From contig JAFMSR010000016.1 of NCBI GenBank assembly GCA_022818135.1, forward strand, positions 4,187,721-4,251,720: 64,000 bases of DNA, read 5' to 3'. The stretch's first letter is position 1. Each line of letters starts with the position of its first letter. Positions 23,914 through 34,979 of the stretch are shown piece by piece. The notes below the pieces were generated by a model that worked only from the letters and a program-made list of their open reading frames with translations, was not told the origin of the DNA and searched no databases. The DNA is from Saxidomus purpurata (lineage: Eukaryota; Mollusca; Bivalvia; Venerida; Veneridae). A program made the translations under genes and the position numbers.

Positions 23914-26280
23914 AGGTCCAATTGATTGACATTTTTCCGTTTTAACATTAGAATATTATTCGTCAGCTTAATACAAATTGGATAATTGTTGACGAAAAAT
24001 ACCGTGTGGTTACCTGTCAGTAAGACCATAAAGTTCTAAAAAAACACATCTGTACGGAAAGTGACGATAATACTTCCGGAAACCTACGAGCTGCAGTTTC
24101 GGAATCGCTTGCCTGGAGTGACGTCATACGCAGTACAATCGCGGCCGATAACAGGTACTCTAACAACAACGAAAGCGATATTTTCATCTTATTAGGCATC
24201 TTCAGAGAGTAGAGATGAGGATATTTTGCGCCCGTAACGTATAGAACGAAGTCCGTGTAATGTTATAAAATTATTTGTTAAAAGTATAAAAATACAGCAG
24301 TTATGTCGAGTTTTTTATATGCAAATGACACCAACTTCTGTTTCTGTTTGTTTCTATCAAAATGAAATCTATGTTTCATTCTTAAATGTGTAAGAAAAGT
24401 ACCATGTAAATGTATCGAAACGATCTAAATGTACGCATGCACGTGACTTACAAACTATTCAAATATGGACGATATTATTTGCACTGATGATTAATATTTG
24501 CCTCCGAAAATGAGAACACAAATGCTCGATCTAATTATAATATCTAAAATGATAAGCTTGATTTTTCATGACACATTTTCTTGTGGGTAGTTTTAAGAAT
24601 TAGAGTAACAATTGAATTAAGAATGTAAATCGAAATAGTTTTCACGATTTTATTGGTTAAAAAAAAATTCTGACGCAAATCTATTCTGATGAAAACTCAT
24701 TATATTTAAAATCACGATATCTACCTAAATACGTGTCAAATTTCACTTTTAGTTAAAATATTTCATTCGAGTACATAAAATGTGTCATCGGCAACCAAAA
24801 AGATATACTTTCTGAACATTTATAGGGTTGCTGGAAACTTTCATTTGCTGCAGTGCTTTTTACCAAGTTGTATATATTTATGTTTTTCAAGTTTGAAACT
24901 TGAAAACATAAATAATGGTTTCATAATTTTAATTGGGCACTTTGCATGTTAATAAACTATATTGTTGTTGTTTTTGTTGTTGTATATTGTTGTGTAATTA
25001 TCAAATGCAATTGACCAGTGTGCAATATGCAATAATGTGTGACCAGTTAGATTGCTGGCAGGGGGTCGCCAATTAACAACAAATCATATCGCATCCTTTG
25101 TTGTGACTTATGCCCTTGGGCTAGATCAACTGTAATTCCTTCAATGGTTAGATCTACCCTAATTATTTACCATGGCAACGTTGTTAAAATGAGATATTGT
25201 TTAAGGAATTAAAACTTTTATGGATTACTGGAGTGTTCCGCAACATGTAAGTTAAACTTCTAGTAGAGTAACTGTTAGATTCTATATAGGGCCTTTGTTC
25301 TACATTATTTTTTTTAATGATTTTGAATATAAATGCCAGCTTTTTTATAAAGACTAGATCTTAAAAATATGTGTCTTAAATAATATCATAATATTCTGTA
25401 ATAAAATACATTTTGTAACAAAAGTTTCAACCTAACATCCATCGGCATGATTTAAGTTATACAAGTAAAGTTGCACTTGGGAAAATCTAGATTGGAAAAG
25501 TTTGTAACAAAGTCTTAATCTTGTTATAAGAAACTTATTCCTAACGAAAATAATTAGATTGAATAGATCGAGATCATTCTACAAAGGCCGAATTTAAAAT
25601 ACATTTTCTGTCTTTTCTTGTCGTGCATGAGCGACTGAGCGGACTTTCAACGCTTGGTACTCTATAATTTTGAAATTCGTCAAACAGTCACATGAAGTTC
25701 GGACCCGAAAAGTTATTTTTATAAAACACCCCGGGCCGACCATAAAACATATATAATTCGTATTATATATGCTTGATAGTCGGTCCGGGGTGTTTTATAA
25801 GAATGAATTTCCAGGGCCCAAACTTCGTGCGACTGCGGTTCGTCCCTATTGTCTTAGCCACTTACTTTTTATATTAGAGTCCCAAGGTTACTGGTGTTGG
25901 TTTATTCTCTCATTCCGTTTGCTGCTGCATCCATCCAGAACACACCAAGCGCCTCCCATTTACAAAAATAATATAAATAGTAAGTTAATCGTGTTTTGTT
26001 TTACACGGAGTTCTGTGTGCTCGTTTACTATAATCAATGTAACGGATCTTTCTCGAGTACTGCGAGTGACGTCACACGGGAACTTTTCCGATATTTGACG
26101 GAAGTCGTCGAGGATTGTAATATTTGCGTTTCGGTGAAATACCAGCCAATTTGTATTGGTGATTTATGCCCCAATAAACACGTTTCTTGTCGAAAATTTC
26201 CGCCCAACTGGGTTCAGTGCACTTATTTAACAAATGGCTTACAAAATATTAATAGGTGAAATTTTCAATCAATGGGACCT
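23914..26280. mobile_element. 2,367-bp TTAA-flanked inverted-repeat element
   Basis: The ends are AGGTCCAATTGATTGA and, inverted, AGGTCCCATTGATTGA; both are directly flanked by TTAA (23910-23913 and 26281-26284). The paralogous A flank has an uninterrupted TTTCTTAAATATAC near 9838, the empty site. Imperfect terminal inverted repeats run for a few hundred bases and include GTGACGTCA(T/C)(A/T)CGCAGTAC. TTAA duplication is the hallmark of piggyBac-like insertion. No transposase is recognised, so it is called non-autonomous. A 109-residue frame at 25769-26098 has no recognisable motif. Confidence 0.8.
25693..25827. repeat. Nested palindrome inside the TTAA element
   Basis: Arms of about 48 nt (GAAGTTCGGACCC to ATAAAACACCCCGGGCCGAC, and the inverse GTCCGGGGTGTTTTATAA to CAAACTTC) flank a spacer that itself has a perfect palindrome, CATATATAAT-TCGT-ATTATATATG (25748-25771). 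It could form a cruciform or mark where two element copies were joined. Confidence 0.8.
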
Positions 26281-26470
26281 TTAAATATGCACACGATCGA
26301 TTAAAGACTTGTCGTTGGTTTTTCAATGTGATCTTTATTTAAATACACTTGTATCTTAAGATGCATATGATAAACAAAATAAACATTTGCACTTCCTGTT
26401 TCATTTTTGTTTAAAAACGGTTAAGCTAGTGTGAAAATGATATACATGACGTTATTTAGCTGAAAGAGAC

Positions 26471-26522
26471 ATGGATTCGTGTCTTCCTGTGTTTTGGTTT
26501 GGATTCCTGGTTGTATTTGAAG
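26471..26522 (+). CDS. Gene B exon 1, signal peptide
   Basis: MDSCLPVFWFGFLVVFEG, 52 nt, phase 1, donor GTAATG. It differs from gene A exon 1 by a few residues. Confidence 0.75.
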
Positions 26523-27309
26523 GTAATGTAATGTAATACGTAGTATCATCATATTTTAAATCATAGAATCTTTTTGAAAATAACATTGTGTGCAGAGAAT
26601 ACTTGAAAGAGTTCAGATGCACTAAAAGAAATAAATGTTGAAGTTTTATATATCCCATTTAGTTAGTTTAAGCAGAATTCTATTATAAAAAATTCACATA
26701 AAATACTTAAAATCATTGTATAATGGATACTGGTGTATGGTCGCCAAATAGAATTAATTTAAGAAAGAAATACCTGTTTTCAAACCAAATGAACAGAAAA
26801 AGGATTTACAGCTTTTTGCATAGTTAAGTGTGAAGAAATATTATTTGTTTCTACTTTTATGCCAACAGTCTATTTGTTTATATATGTTTTTGAAAGTCAC
26901 ATTAACTCATTCAGGCAGGTGCACTCCTGTTTACGTTAAGATTACAATATGTATTAAAACATTTCATAGTGAAGCAACAAGTTGCACTGAAAACAAACCT
27001 TCATAAAGCATATTATGAAAACGAAACCACCTGTGAAGTTAAAACAATTTCTTACTAGTTTTTACTAATTTCATTATCTTTTAACTAAATGTCGTGTTTG
27101 AAATCTGGTTTTATTATGGATATTCATAAAAAAGTAACGTTTGCACTGTGGTACTCTTTCATAGGGTTATGAAAAAAAAATCTTTTCAGTAATGGTATCA
27201 TAATAACTACTGTTTGAAGAAATGAAACCCTTGCCCTTATCTGATTAAGAAGTTTCAAGTTTATATTTAATTACCAGCACTGTGTGATATGGGCAATGTT
27301 TACTTTCAG

Positions 27310-27666
27310 GGTCTGTTCTCGCCGAAGTCGTGATTATGCCGGTAAATGCCAGTGTATCTGAGAATGATCCAGTTACACTGACATGTACTTTGACCGAAAA
27401 CACTGAAAATGCTATATCCTTTTCGTGGTATTTAAGAAAGAGTTTAGAGAGAGTGTCTGGGCCTGTTGGAATACTGATATCATCATGTAAAGGTGTTATT
27501 GTACCCATTAACGCCAGTGTGTACGGTTATGCGTGCCCTACCAGTAGACAGAGTACTTGGACAATCAAGAAGGTGACAAGACAGAATCATGGGGACAGAT
27601 ACCAGTGTAATATTGAAACGTCGTCTGGAAACCAGGACAGTGGTTATACCTTCTTGGACGTTCAAG
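27310..27666 (+). CDS. Gene B Ig1 exon, intact
   Basis: 357 nt, phase 1 to 1, between TACTTTCAG and GTATAT. TLTC, SWYLRK, SSC, YACPTS, WTIKKVT and DRYQC match gene A Ig1. Confidence 0.82.
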
Positions 27667-27731
27667 GTATATCAAATTCACAATTTTTAGAGTAAGTTAT
27701 CAACTTACATTGTACATGTACTTACTTTAAG

Positions 27732-28075
27732 GTACTGTTTTTGCCGAAGTTGTGAATACGCCTGTAAATCCCAGTGTATCTGAGAATGACCCAGTTACAA
27801 TGAGATGCACCTTGACAGAAGTTAATGAAAATGCTGGTATTTGACAAAGAGTTCAGAGAGTAATCCTGTTACTGTATGAGTACTGACATCATCATGTCAA
27901 AGTGTTATTATACCTATCAACGCCAGTATGTACGGTTATGCGTGCCCTACTAGTAGACAGAGTACTTGGACAATCAAGAAGGTGACAAGACAGAATCATG
28001 GGGACAGATACCAATGTAATATTGAAACGTCGTCTGGAAATCAGAACAGTGGTTATACCTTCTTGAACGTTCAAG
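27732..28075 (+). pseudogene. Second Ig1 copy in gene B, frameshifted
   Basis: The 344-nt block matches the 357-nt Ig1 exon but lacks 13 nt and carries a TGA where the core W-Y strand should be. Its 3' half is almost identical to the intact exon 400 bp upstream, so duplication or conversion was recent. Splice sites at both ends survive. Confidence 0.85.
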
Positions 28076-28399
28076 GTACATTAATTTCAGAACTTGTAGA
28101 ATAAGCTTTATTTTATGTTTTCCAGTGAATTATAGAGTTTTCTCAGTGAAATAAAAGTGATAATCCACAGTTTTGAAACAGTGGATTACCATTTTTATTT
28201 TTCACTGTTTTGCAATCTTTAACCCGGATTTACGTCAAAAAGTATACCGAGCGTAATTAATGCTGGAAACCATGCGACGATGACGTCGTTTAAATGACGT
28301 CATTTGCGATATGTTTCTGATGACGTTTCCCGCGATTTTCGATATTTTGTAGAAATAAACTCAATAAAAGTAGAGTTTTAACCATAAAATAAACAGAAA

Positions 28400-28550
28400 A
28401 ATTGTTGGTATCGGTGTAATATCACGTTAATTTCACTCGTGAACACCAAAAGTTGTTATTTTCACTCGTGGCTGCGCCACTCGTGAAAATATCACTTTTG
28501 GTGCCCACTCGGTGAAATTATAACGTGATCTTACACCGAAACCAACAATT
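28400..28550. repeat. 150-bp near-perfect inverted repeat
   Basis: Left arm 28400-28471 (AATTGTTGGTATCGGTGTAA to TTTTCACTCGTGG) and right arm 28477-28550, with a 5-nt spacer. It lies in a block (28100-28560) that separates Ig1 copies 2 and 3 and looks like a foldback element insertion. A smaller hairpin (ATAATCCAC/GTGGATTAC) is at 28161-28190. Confidence 0.85.
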
Positions 28551-28589
28551 ATCCTCTATATCATGTAACGTTTTACTTATACTTACTTT

Positions 28590-28860
28590 TAAGTTCTGTG
28601 TTTGCTGAAATTGCATTTATAAATGAGAACGACCGCCTCACACTGACATTTCTCTTGACAAAAACCACTGCATTTGCTGAATACTTTTCGTGCATTTTAA
28701 AAGGAATTCAGTGACACCTCGTGTTGTTGGAATACTAACTTGTTCATGTCAAAGTGTCACTGTACCCACCAATGCCAGTGTGTACATGTATACGTGTCCC
28801 ACCGTAAACAGAGTACTTGGACAATAAAGAAAATCAGAAAAGTGGTTACACGGGGTACCT
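28590..28860 (+). pseudogene. Third Ig1 copy in gene B, badly decayed
   Basis: Remnants of the Ig1 exon can be followed (TCTGTGTTTGCTGAAAT, AATGCCAGTGTGTAC, AGAGTACTTGGACAATAAAG), but deletions and stops break the frame and the acceptor is lost. It is more decayed than the copy at 27732. Confidence 0.75.
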
Positions 28861-28982
28861 ATTTTACCATCCGGTGTACGATGGTATGGATTGCTGTCAT
28901 CACAAAGAAATATGTAACATACCGACTAACGTGGAAACAACAATGTAGAATACACGAATTCGTCAAGCTTAAAGACAATTAA

Positions 28983-30300
28983 AATGTCCTTCATAAGTGA
29001 CCCCCCAAACCGCAGGTGGTCAAATATCTTAATCCTTTTATTGCCCCTTATCAGTTTTAATCCTCTCTGATTAGGTCCAGCAGCGTGTCAGTAGACTTGA
29101 TATGTAGTACAATAGTAGAACCATAAAACTTATTGATTTGTACAGATAATTGATTTATAACTTATTTCCTGTTGTTTATATAAACTGTTTTATATAATAA
29201 TGACATTTTACTTTTATTGCAGGATATGAAAAATATTTTAGATAAATGCAGTAAACTGTGATTTTAAAGTTATACTGAGAAAGTTAATAAAGTAATTAAG
29301 CACCTTCCTGTGGTGTGGCCTGAATGCATTTTTGATGTATAAAGAATCCTTCTGACTATTTATTTCTTTGTAAATTATAAAAGCAACTGAACGCGTCTTC
29401 TAACTGTAAAATAAGCTAAAACTAAATTCTTATGTATCAAGTGTAACATCTAATCTTTAATAGTGATAATTGGTTTGTTGTAAGAGTGATTGATTGAGTA
29501 TTTAAAACATTACTCAATCTAACTTTGAAATCACAGTTATTTTTCAGTAATCTAAAAGTAAAAAAAATAGTTTATGTTTCTGTCATATAAGAAAATAATT
29601 TTGATATAATAACTGTAAGTGTTGAATTTTTTATAATCTAATTTGACTGGGAATTACGTAACTTAAAGGTAACTGATAAAATAGAATAATAACATTTTAT
29701 GAAGGTCTTAAAATTTATGTATAACTAACATCACTTTCCTACATTGTCTATACATAATGTAAGGAAGTTATACAGTAGCTGAATATGATAAACAGAAGCT
29801 AGTCTACCAGTGACCAGTCATGTTAATTGACATCTACTGTGAATTCGCATGGCTGACTGGACCCCTGTGGTGAATACCCCACATTCCTGTTCAATTGTCT
29901 TTAATGCATTTCTGGAGACATCGACGTTGTCTCACATTCGTTTGCTACAGTTTCCTATATGTTAATAGGTCCAACATTTCCCATTTCATAGAATTTCTTC
30001 AAACTTGGCATTTTGACTGAGAAATAAGTTTGAAGCAGAATACTGAAATAAAAATCATAGGTCACCCTTCTTGATTTTGAATTATCTGCCCTAGAACACA
30101 GCATTTTGTTATATTTTCTGTTTTCCAAGGGCAGATACTACTGTATTAAAAAAAACAGCCATGTTCAAGACTAATAACCACAACCCGAAGAATATTTTAC
30201 CACAAGGTCTACAAGTATTATTGAGTCAACTTACGTACATCAATAGAATGCTATCGTTATCAACATGATTTCTGTTTTAAAAATCGACATGTACGCATTT
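28983..30300. other. Gene B intron between Ig1 relics and Ig2
   Basis: AT-rich intronic DNA. No exon, RNA gene or mobile-element end was recognised. Confidence 0.5.
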
Positions 30301-30318
30301 TTCCATTGACTTTTACAG

Positions 30319-30663
30319 TTCCTGTTTCCGCAATCAACATGGTTGTTCCAAGTACTTCAACAGTTACAGTAAGGGAGAATGAATCAGAAGAGTTTACATG
30401 TAAAACATCAGGAGCCCGTCCAGTAGCAACAGTTACCTGGTATAAAGATTCAGGAACATCAGGAGATTCCAATGACGATGTAAAGATTACATCAAACATT
30501 CAAACATCATCTAGTAACGTGAATGATCTTATAGAGATTACCAGTACATTGAGATACTCACCAACAAGGAATGACAATGGATGGAGAATATACTGCACTG
30601 CTAGCAATAAAGATGGACAGACACCAGTTGTTTCACAGAAAAAACCATTGCTGAATGTTCAGT
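30319..30663 (+). CDS. Gene B Ig2 exon, intact
   Basis: 345 nt, phase 1 to 1, with FTCKTSGARPVATVTWYKD and YSPTRNDNGWRIYCTASN. Very close to gene A Ig2, which supports a recent duplication. Confidence 0.83.
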
Positions 30664-30831
30664 GTAAGTTTTAAGCAACTTTACTTGTGGTTGAAAATTA
30701 CCCACACTAGATTAACTTAAATTTATGTGTATTTATTGTATGCGTTACTTTTGGGATGATTTGTTTTTGCGTTTATTTTCCCGTTTATATAGCTTTAACA
30801 TGGTAAATCGGAAAAAGACGTAGAATTTGTT

Positions 30832-30880
30832 TTGAATTGACTGCACAGGATATGGTTGTCTAAAAACGATACACTTTGAA
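30832..30880 (+). repeat. Single copy of the gene A minisatellite unit
   Basis: GAATTGACTGCACAGGATAT followed by GGTTGTCTAAAAACGAT occurs once, in the same intron position and with the same following sequence (GAATTCAAGCCATTAACATC) as the 3' end of the gene A array. It is probably the unexpanded ancestral unit, or the residue of a contracted array. Confidence 0.85.
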
Positions 30881-31828
30881 TTCAAGCCATTAACATCATC
30901 AACACTCACCTTCTTTCAGAACAACATTTTAGGAGGGTAGGGACTAACTTGTGACTCGATAGCTGATTTTACCAGTACTCGAGCTAAAACGCAGACACAA
31001 AATCCTTCGTATTTACTATAGTGAAAGGAACAACTTGACATTTTGACCGGTTTTGACTAATCGATTTGCATTCATTTAAAGAGTCTGAATAAATCACTCT
31101 ATTACACAACACATGTACATGTACTTTGAAATTTACTTATGATTAAATTATGTTTATTATTTAAATCCAAACCTTTAATTTCGATACTTCGTGCATGCTG
31201 TTGTTAAAACAAATGTAAACAGCTCAGTAAATTTTGCTTTCGTAATGGGAGTGCGAAAGTCTTGAATATTTCATATTTTTCACTTTTTCAAAGAATTATC
31301 CAATGTTTGTATTTGAAAGTACACAACATCTATAAGTGTGCATGCGTGTATACCCTTGGATTGGCATTCACGTAATTTAAACAAATCGTAGTAAAATTTA
31401 CTATTCTTCCGGTATCGCCTGTAATATCAGCAACAACAAAATAATACGAAAAGTGTTTTATGGAGGTGTCAAAAATCCACGGAATGCAGGGAATGCACGG
31501 AGTGTTACGAGTTCAAAGCAGAGAGTTCATGTTAGTGCAGTAAAAAGTACCCCTTCGAACATATTATTTTCTCAACTCTACACAGTGATAACCGGTATAT
31601 CACTCAAAAGATAAAATATATTTCCTAAATGAAAACAAACATTGCCTTTTGTCTCAAATGAAATGTGAGATGGAATTTAATTGAATTAAATAAAACAATT
31701 GTCAGTTTTTTAAATATTCTTTGCTAATATGAGATAATCCAATTCACCTTGTAATATTATCCTTAATCAGATATATGAGTTTATCAGTTTTGACCATGAG
31801 TTATGTTCAGTATAATTAAATGTTACAG

Positions 31829-32115
31829 ACCCTCCAGATGGTCCTCCAGTTATAACAGGCTTTAAGGATGGCGGAGAGTATCGAGTAGTAGAAAACACAC
31901 AAGGACAATTGACTTGTTCTGTGTCTGGTGGAAACCCAGCACCAACATTGACATGGGACTGTATCAACAGTGGTACACCACAAACGATCAACTCGGGCAC
32001 GGTTACAAAAGCACATACCTGGATAGCTCAACGTGGTCAGGTTAAAAAACCTGCACATGTCGAGCTTCACATTTCAGCGGGAATACAGATGTATCTATTG
32101 AAATTCATATTTTAT
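31829..32115 (+). pseudogene. Gene B Ig3 exon with a two-base insertion
   Basis: Reads PPDGPPVITGF and LTCSVSGGNPAPTLTWDC like gene A. After CAGGTTAAAAAACC the frame shifts: 287 nt instead of 285, with extra A residues in the run. The downstream cysteines are lost. Splice sites are kept, so skipping the exon would restore the frame. Confidence 0.85.
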
Positions 32116-32173
32116 GTAAGTGTCATTTTAATATATGAAATAAACAATGCATTTTCCTAGTCATTTACTATAG

Positions 32174-32296
32174 ATACTATCTCTACGACTGATGCCATGT
32201 TCTACACGTGTAAAGTTGCCAATAAGATGCAACAGACGGCAGAACAGCAGCCTGTCTCTCAACCAAATACAAACTCATTTTATCTGAATGTTTTTT
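32174..32296 (+). CDS. Gene B half-exon of Ig5
   Basis: Only the second half of Ig5 remains (AMFYTCKVANKMQQTAEQQP). The deletion joined intron DNA to coding DNA so that the former codons for Thr-Ile now read CTATAG and could act as an acceptor. From 32174 the piece is 123 nt, phase 1 to 1, and stays in frame. Use of this acceptor is not shown. Confidence 0.5.
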
Positions 32297-32833
32297 GTAA
32301 GTAATTCTAATGTAACTATATCATATCTTCTTAGCTGAAGAATATCTTTAGAAAAAAGTAAGTTTGCTTTGCAAACGTTAAATGATAAAACATCTCTTTT
32401 TTCATTTAAAAGGTAAAAAGTTTCATCCTAAATTACTTAGCGAAAATATATTGTGTTTTGAGCACACATGTTTCCATAACTCTACTAATTCTAAGGTATT
32501 ACGATTAATTACAGAACTTAAGATATTAGACAAAGCAGAGTCTATTTCTTGTTTCTTTTTGTTCAATGAGTGATACAGTCAGAAGAAAACATTCTGGTCT
32601 GTCTTATTATTTTATCATGGTTAGTATTAAACTAAATACATTTGAGAACAGCATTTATTTGAAGCTGAAGGTAAAAGATTAAAAAGAATAAAGACGGTCA
32701 CTAAAAAATCTATGTATTTTACCCAAAGAATATAGTAGTTTCATATGTAAAAATAAGAAACATTTGTTCGTTAACTCTTTTAGCTGATTTTTATTGTTGT
32801 CCTTAGTCAATGTACTTGTTAATAAAATTTCAG

Positions 32834-33171
32834 ATGAAACAACTGTTACATCATTTTTTATCGAAGGACATCACGGTCAATCAGATATAGTTGTAACCGA
32901 ACATGATACAGATTTGCAGTTCACATGCACTGTCTTGCTGATGCATTGCAAATATATCAGTTACAACATCAGTGACTTTAATTGCAGAACATACGCCAAT
33001 TTGAGCTTCAAAGCAGATGTTGCTGAAAGTCAGGGTCAACCTGATGAACAGGGACGGAACAACGCCGATGCTGTAGATGTTGAAGACGATTTAACAAGAC
33101 AGTATACAGATCTCGTTCAATATTCTAATGACGATCGCACAACATATGAAGCTCTTCACTCAGCTGAATGA
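32834..33171 (+). CDS. Gene B fused Ig6-tail exon
   Basis: The Ig6 exon runs to LQFTCTV and then continues directly into sequence that in gene A lies just upstream of and within the tail exon. The fused frame is open to the stop at 33171 and carries YANL, YTDL and YEAL. No membrane helix separates the Ig part from the tyrosine tail. Confidence 0.7.
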
Positions 33172-33358
33172 AACTACTTTTTACATTCACAGACAAAAAA
33201 ACGACAAATAGACCGCAACTGTGTTTTGTGTTGGCGATGTGTTTAGTGCAAAAAAACATATTTCGATATCTCGTGTACATGTTTACTTCTGCTTTGCCAG
33301 AAATAAGTCTTTCTCCGTTGAAAACAGAGACATATCTTGGAAGAATGTTTTAGAATGA

Positions 33359-34235
33359 ATCTTTCCTAAAGCGCACCCCTGCCAAGATGCTCTAGAACGG
33401 TTGTTATAGTTTGGGTTCGAACACTAGGTTGATCACAATGAAGGCATATTTAGCATAAGCAAGAATGAGACTTTGATCCAGTCAATTTTCTTTATTTTCT
33501 GGTTTATCTCATTTCCAATACATTTACTACAACATATGGTACAATGTCATAAATATATAAAGGATCAAACAGGGATGCAATTCGTGCCACGAATACCAGG
33601 TGTTTTATATAGGAACTAGATATATAGGGAAACTCTCCAGTTGATCTTGTAATCAATAGTAAAATCTACATAAAAGACATGTACCTCTCCAGTTTTCCTC
33701 CTTTTTGACATGGGTATTATATTTTATTAATATGTGGAGAAGTTTCTAGGTATTGAAACAGCGTTCTGTTATTGTATTTTTGGTGAAGACGATTGATAAG
33801 GAGAAATGACCAAATGCAGTGGTTTATATAGTCTTAGAACAGGTTCTCTGACGCCACCATGAATATGACATCAGGAGAGACGCTCCGCTTAACTCGATTA
33901 AGTCCGGAACTCAGAATCGGCTATATCCGTCGCGGTACGTGCTTACGGAATTAAACGAGCAGACCGGAAGCGGATAATCATAACATGAGGAGCTGAAATT
34001 CAATTTAGCAGATGACCAAATATAATCAAGAATGACCTTTTATTACAAGAGAATCTTGGTGGAGCATATAGGTAAACATGTAGATGGGACATTGATCTTT
34101 CGATTGAGACCGGGTATAAACACTGTCATAGGTTTTGGAGTAGGAAAACGTGTGCGGAGTTGCAACTGGTACCGTGGCTGTAAATGATCAAATCAATGTA
34201 CATGTACAAAACATAATTCAAGTTCTGAGGATGAA
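33359..34235. other. Insertion of about 875 bp in the 3' flank of gene B
   Basis: The gene A flank reads GAATGAAACTTCTTATATAT then TGTGTCTTC without interruption; in B this extra block lies between the two halves. No termini, target duplication or coding frame was recognised. Confidence 0.6.
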
Positions 34236-34818
34236 TGACCTAACAATATTGTGTCTTCTTAACTCATCAGTACACGAACGATCAGTTTTTTATCCAATGG
34301 TCTAAGAACAGTGTAATGAAATATCCACCAAGAACACAAGAAAATGTTGATCTTTTTAAGAATAAGTTTTAAAACTTCAGATTAAGGACGAATTAGTGTT
34401 TTGCTTTGTGTTTGTTTATCTGCCTCGGGTCACACTAGTGCTGGCTAAAAGTTAAATTGGGGAGCGGATACTCTCATGGATGTATTCTAGATTCTTTCTT
34501 AAGTTAAGATCACGACATCATTACCACCCCTCACCATGAATGAGTACAAACAAAATCCATATTATTCTGTAAATAGAAGATTCAAACACAAAGACACTTA
34601 ACAGAAAAACGACAAATGCTGTCTTTGGGCATACAGCCTGTAATACAAGATCTAGACAAGTAAAGGTTAACATTTTTCAAAACTTTATGCTGAACTTTTG
34701 CTACATGGTACTGATTGATACCATATGGCAAACATTGTAATGCCTAATATTAATATTTTTTCAGTATATCAATTGATTCTACCTGGTGTAAGAAACACGT
34801 TTTTTGTTTGCTGACAAC

Positions 34819-34979
34819 TATTTAATTGAGAAGGCCGGGGGGGCCGGGGGGGGGGGGGTTTTTTTTTTTGGGGGGGGTTGGGGGGGGGGCCCCGGGGGGT
34901 TTGGGACGAGAACAAGGACACCCTCATATCAGGGGGTATACAAAGGAAAAGGGGGGAAAAATATTTAATTGAGAAGGCC
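34819..34979 (+). other. Homopolymer-rich block between 18-bp direct repeats
   Basis: TATTTAATTGAGAAGGCC occurs at 34819-34836 and again at 34962-34979. Between them is a run dominated by long G, T and C homopolymers. The pattern suggests an assembly or sequencing artefact. Confidence 0.7.

Larger units (their letters stand above)
26471..33171 (+). pseudogene. Ig receptor gene B, damaged copy of gene A
   Basis: Recognisable parts: signal exon 26471-26522, Ig1 27310-27666, Ig2 30319-30663, Ig3 31829-32115 with a two-base insertion, the second half of Ig5 at 32174-32296, and 32834-33171, where the first third of Ig6 is fused to the tail exon. Compared with A it has lost Ig4, half of Ig5, most of Ig6, Ig7, the membrane exon and the 34-nt exon. 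If the frameshifted Ig3 is skipped, the remaining 1,215 nt are still open (404 aa) and end in YTDLVQYSNDDRTTYEAL, but with no membrane segment. It is either a pseudogene or a secreted, rearranged product; transcript data would decide. Confidence 0.75.

Noticed and set aside
25769..26098. 109-residue frame in the TTAA element as a transposase fragment
   Set aside because: No DDE-type motif or familiar transposase segment is seen, and it begins in the palindrome.
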